From positions 1-8,522 of the forward strand of contig JAADDM010000014.1 of NCBI GenBank assembly GCA_013153955.1: a DNA stretch of 8,522 nt, read 5' to 3'. Source of the stretch: Gammaproteobacteria bacterium (GTDB lineage: Bacteria > Pseudomonadota > Gammaproteobacteria > Thiomicrospirales > Thiomicrospiraceae). Below the pieces are notes generated by a model. It worked only from the letters and a program-made list of their open reading frames with translations. It made no database searches and was not told the DNA's origin. The translations under genes were made by a program, and so were the position numbers. Within the stretch, counting starts at the first letter, position 1. Each line of letters starts with the position of its first letter. Shown here one piece after another: positions 6,370 through 8,522 of the stretch.

Positions 6370-6879
6370 TTATAACAACCAATATTGGTAGATCCAAATA
6401 ACAGAAATGGCGTAAATGGCAGCCAAAACATCATCCAACATAATGCCAAACCCACCCTCAATATGTTCATCAATCCATTTAATGGGCCAAGGTTTCCAAA
6501 TATCAAAGAGACGAAAGGTCAAAAAAGCCAATCCCCAAAATAGCCAGCTCTGCTCAGGCAGTAACAACAGCACTAACCAGATCCCGACAAACTCATCCCA
6601 CACAATTCCGCCATGATCATGAACATTGAGCAGCTCAGATGAACGGCCGCAGATATAACTACCGACGGCCGTAGCAACAATGAGCACTGCCCAAGCAAGC
6701 CATTCGCTCCACAATACAATAGGGATAAAGAGCAACAAGCCTAACAGTGTGCCAAAGGTACCAGGTGCTTTTTTAGCCAATCCTGAACCAAAGCCAAAGC
6801 CCAGCATAAGAACAGGCTGTGCAAGCAACTCTTTAAAAGCAGGAATGCGGGGTTTATTATTTAATTGGTTATCTGACAT
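6370..6879 (-). CDS. pgpA: Phosphatidylglycerophosphatase A
   Basis: Inner-membrane enzyme that dephosphorylates phosphatidylglycerol phosphate to phosphatidylglycerol, the last step of that phospholipid branch. It has 169 residues, the usual size (E. coli about 172). Family blocks seen: GFGSG then APGTFGT (38-44), DHGGIVWDEFVG (88-99) with acidic Asp88, Asp95 and Glu96, RLFDIWKPWPI (123-133), and GGFGIMLDDVLA (142-153) with Asp149 and Asp150. Hydrophobic segments at about 45-75, 100-122 and 152-169 fit a multi-pass membrane protein. The start at 6877-6879 has AGGT seven bases upstream. In many gammaproteobacteria pgpA follows thiL; that gene is absent here, and pgpA instead lies past the argG terminator. 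No convincing promoter was seen in the 112-base gap. Confidence 0.95.
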   Translation of the reverse strand: MSDNQLNNKPRIPAFKELLAQPVLMLGFGFGSGLAKKAPGTFGTLLGLLLFIPIVLWSEWLAWAVLIVATAVGSYICGRSSELLNVHDHGGIVWDEFVGIWLVLLLLPEQSWLFWGLAFLTFRLFDIWKPWPIKWIDEHIEGGFGIMLDDVLAAIYAISVIWIYQYWLL

Positions 6880-6939
6880 GGTGTCTACCTCATTAATTGC
6901 TTAGCTTGATTCACCTGAAGTTTTCAAACCCCAGAAACC

Positions 6940-6968
6940 AAAACAGCGTTAATGAATAACGCTGTTTT
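6940..6968 (-). terminator. Probable terminator of argG
   Basis: A perfect 11-bp stem (AAAACAGCGTT at 6940-6950 with its complement at 6958-6968) with a 7-base loop, 23 bases past the argG stop. Read leftward the U-tract is short and broken (TTTTGGTTT), so some read-through into pgpA is possible. Confidence 0.72.
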
Positions 6969-6991
6969 AGGGGGCACTTGCTAAAAAGTGA

Positions 6992-8212
6992 CTATTTAGC
7001 TCTTTTAGCACGCTTTTTTGCGGCAATTTTTAGACGCAATGCGTTCAGCTTAATAAAGCCTTCTGCATCTTTATGGTCGTAAGCACCGCCATCATCTTCA
7101 AACGTTGCAATGTCTTCATCAAACAAGCTAAATTCAGAGGTACGACCTACAATCACAACATTCCCTTTATACAACTTAAGGCGAACATTACCGGTAACGT
7201 TAACTTGAGAGTTATCAATCAATGCTTGCATCATTTCACGCTCTGGAGAGAACCAGAATCCGTTATAGATCATCTCTGCGTACTTAGGCATCAACTCATC
7301 TTTAAGGTGAGCTGCGTTACGGTCAAGTGTTAAAGACTCCATTGCACGGTGTGCTTTCAGCATAATAGTACCCGCTGGTGTTTCATAACACCCACGCGCC
7401 TTCATACCCACAAAGCGGTTTTCAACGATGTCATCACGACCCACACCATTCTCGCCACCGACTTTGTTTAAATACTCCATAACCGTCGCAGGAGAGAGTT
7501 TGTCGCCATTGATGCCAACGATGTCTCCGTCCAAAAACTCAATATCTAAGTAAGTTGCTTCATCAGGTGCATTCTCAGGAGAGACCGTCCATAACCACAT
7601 ATCTTCTTCAGGCTCGTTCTCAGGGAACTCAATAATGCCGCCCTCATAAGAGATGTGAAGTAGGTTTGCATCCATTGAGTAAGGAGATTTTTTACCCTTC
7701 TTCTTCTCAACTGCAATATTGTGCTCTTCCGCATAAGCCATTAGCTTCTCACGAGACATTAAGTCCCACTCACGCCAAGGTGCGATGACTTTTACGTCAG
7801 GCATTAACGCATAGGCGTTTAATTCAAAACGTACCTGATCGTTCCCTTTACCTGTTGCGCCGTGAGAGATCGCATCCGCGCCTACTTCCTGAGCAATCTC
7901 AACCAAACGCTTTGAGATTAATGGACGGGCAATCGACGTACCTAAACGATACTCACCTTCATAAATTGCATTTGCACGCATCATTGGGAAAACAAAGTCT
8001 TTTGCAAACTCTTCACGAAGATCTTCAATATAGATCTCTTTAATGCCCATTGCCTTCGCTTTTGCGCGCGCCGGTTCAATCTCTTCACCCTGACCAATGT
8101 CAGCCGTAAACGTGACAACTTCGCAGTTGTATTCATCTTGTAACCATTTCGCAATGATTGAAGTATCTAACCCACCAGAATAGGCTAAAACAACCTTTTT
8201 AACATCAGACAT
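6992..8212 (-). CDS. argG: Argininosuccinate synthase
   Basis: Cytoplasmic enzyme that joins citrulline and aspartate, with ATP going to AMP and PPi, to give argininosuccinate, the penultimate step of arginine synthesis. It has 406 residues, normal for the bacterial type of about 400. Seen: the N-type ATP pyrophosphatase P-loop AYSGGLDTS (10-18); TADIGQGEE; the ARPLISKR segment; HGATGKGNDQVRFE, which lies in the citrulline/aspartate site of the family; and SPYSMDANLLHISYEGG. The C-terminus ends in an unusually basic stretch, KKRAKRAK. The start at 8210-8212 is fixed by a strong Shine-Dalgarno AAGGAGAG four bases upstream. It is divergent from psd. No clear ArgR box was seen in the shared spacer, so control by ArgR is not supported here. 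Confidence 0.98.
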   Translation of the reverse strand: MSDVKKVVLAYSGGLDTSIIAKWLQDEYNCEVVTFTADIGQGEEIEPARAKAKAMGIKEIYIEDLREEFAKDFVFPMMRANAIYEGEYRLGTSIARPLISKRLVEIAQEVGADAISHGATGKGNDQVRFELNAYALMPDVKVIAPWREWDLMSREKLMAYAEEHNIAVEKKKGKKSPYSMDANLLHISYEGGIIEFPENEPEEDMWLWTVSPENAPDEATYLDIEFLDGDIVGINGDKLSPATVMEYLNKVGGENGVGRDDIVENRFVGMKARGCYETPAGTIMLKAHRAMESLTLDRNAAHLKDELMPKYAEMIYNGFWFSPEREMMQALIDNSQVNVTGNVRLKLYKGNVVIVGRTSEFSLFDEDIATFEDDGGAYDHKDAEGFIKLNALRLKIAAKKRAKRAK

Positions 8213-8246
8213 AAGTCTCTCCTTACAAATTCTATAATTTGCGCGG

Positions 8247-8252
8247 ATTATA
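8247..8252 (-). promoter_or_regulatory. -10 box of the argG promoter
   Basis: On the minus strand a perfect TATAAT lies about 35 bases before the argG ATG, giving a short leader. The hexamer 17 bases upstream (TGTAGT, 8270-8275) is a poor -35, so an activator or other upstream element may contribute. Confidence 0.6.
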
Positions 8253-8326
8253 CCTCAAAAAGTGCTGTAACTACATACTATTAGCACCTTATTGATGCGG
8301 ATAGGACGCTTATCTTTGTGATTTAA

Positions 8327-8355
8327 TTGATAGCAATCCGTTAATCCTTTAAAAT
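8327..8355 (+). promoter_or_regulatory. Sigma-70 promoter of psd
   Basis: TTGATA (8327-8332) and TAAAAT (8350-8355) have exactly 17 bases between them, each matching the consensus at 5 of 6 positions. The predicted start is near 8362, giving a leader of about 48 bases before the psd ATG. Confidence 0.68.
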
Positions 8356-8409
8356 CTCTCACACTCTTTAAATAAACCCGTGACTCATAATAGGTAAAGT
8401 ACCCGTCTC

Positions 8410-8522
8410 ATGACCAAAATACTCGATTTTATCAAAGTAACCCCTCAATACTTTATTCCAAAACACCTGCTCTCTTCTATGATGCACTGGTTTATGCAGG
8501 TTGAAACACCTTGGATTAAAAA
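8410..8522 (+). CDS. psd: Phosphatidylserine decarboxylase, N-terminal fragment (runs off right edge)
   Basis: 37 codons are present. The opening TPQYFIPKHLLSSMMHWF followed by PWIK resembles the N-terminus of proteobacterial phosphatidylserine decarboxylase, which in E. coli begins with a similar LQYILPK...L...GW pattern. Psd is an inner-membrane, pyruvoyl-dependent enzyme that makes phosphatidylethanolamine. The catalytic and self-processing LGST region lies beyond the window, so the call rests on the N-terminus alone. An in-frame TAA at 8395 precedes the ATG, so the start is secure among open codons. The nearest AGG (8392-8394) is 15 bases away, a weak ribosome site. Confidence 0.78.
   Translation, partial: MTKILDFIKVTPQYFIPKHLLSSMMHWFMQVETPWIK

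Noticed and set aside
6416..6904. Plus-strand open frames antisense to pgpA
   Set aside because: They are shadows of a well-identified gene with Ser/Pro/Asn-rich nonsense composition and no ribosome sites seen.
1..8522. Search for mobile elements, CRISPR, tRNA/rRNA, toxin-antitoxin or defence genes
   Set aside because: No transposase, integrase, direct-repeat array, tRNA cloverleaf or defence domain was recognised; every sizeable coding frame except the 114-residue orphan is assigned to a known family.

Overview
The window reads as an ordinary chromosomal housekeeping segment of a gammaproteobacterium with moderate to low GC content. All recognisable proteins (CysS, two cyclophilins, LpxH, PgpA, ArgG, Psd) are core Gram-negative genes. 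LpxH, the lipoprotein and the periplasmic cyclophilin require an outer membrane. The cysS - cyclophilin - lpxH neighbourhood is a familiar gammaproteobacterial arrangement. The general look (AT-rich spacers, a small rhodanese, pgpA, argG and psd nearby) is compatible with the Thiomicrospira/Hydrogenovibrio/Thiomicrorhabdus group, but that assignment is only an impression.

Left part (1-3343): the 5' part of cysS runs leftward off the edge. Divergent from it are a periplasmic cyclophilin (ppiA), a strong terminator, a cytoplasmic cyclophilin (ppiB), another strong terminator, and lpxH of the lipid A pathway with an unusual N-terminal extension. A hairpin terminator usable on both strands separates lpxH from the leftward genes that follow.

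Middle part (3361-6195): four leftward genes, apparently separate units. They are a DUF2846-type outer-membrane lipoprotein, an unrecognised 114-residue protein that probably starts at TTG, a DAACS-family dicarboxylate/acidic amino acid:cation symporter, and a single-domain rhodanese with its own promoter and terminator. The 209-base gap between the symporter and the unknown gene holds a perfect 10-bp inverted repeat without a U-tract.

Right part (6370-8522): leftward pgpA (phosphatidylglycerol synthesis) and argG (arginine synthesis, with its own terminator). Divergent from argG is the start of psd (phosphatidylethanolamine synthesis), which runs off the right edge. Three envelope-lipid genes (lpxH, pgpA, psd) therefore lie within about 6 kb, though not in one operon.

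No mobile element, CRISPR array, RNA gene, toxin-antitoxin or defence system was seen, and no gene is visibly broken. No gene-free stretch exceeds 300 bases. I found no convincing new biological system. The points worth a second look are small: nested regulatory signals, start-site corrections, the LpxH extension, one orphan gene and one structured spacer.
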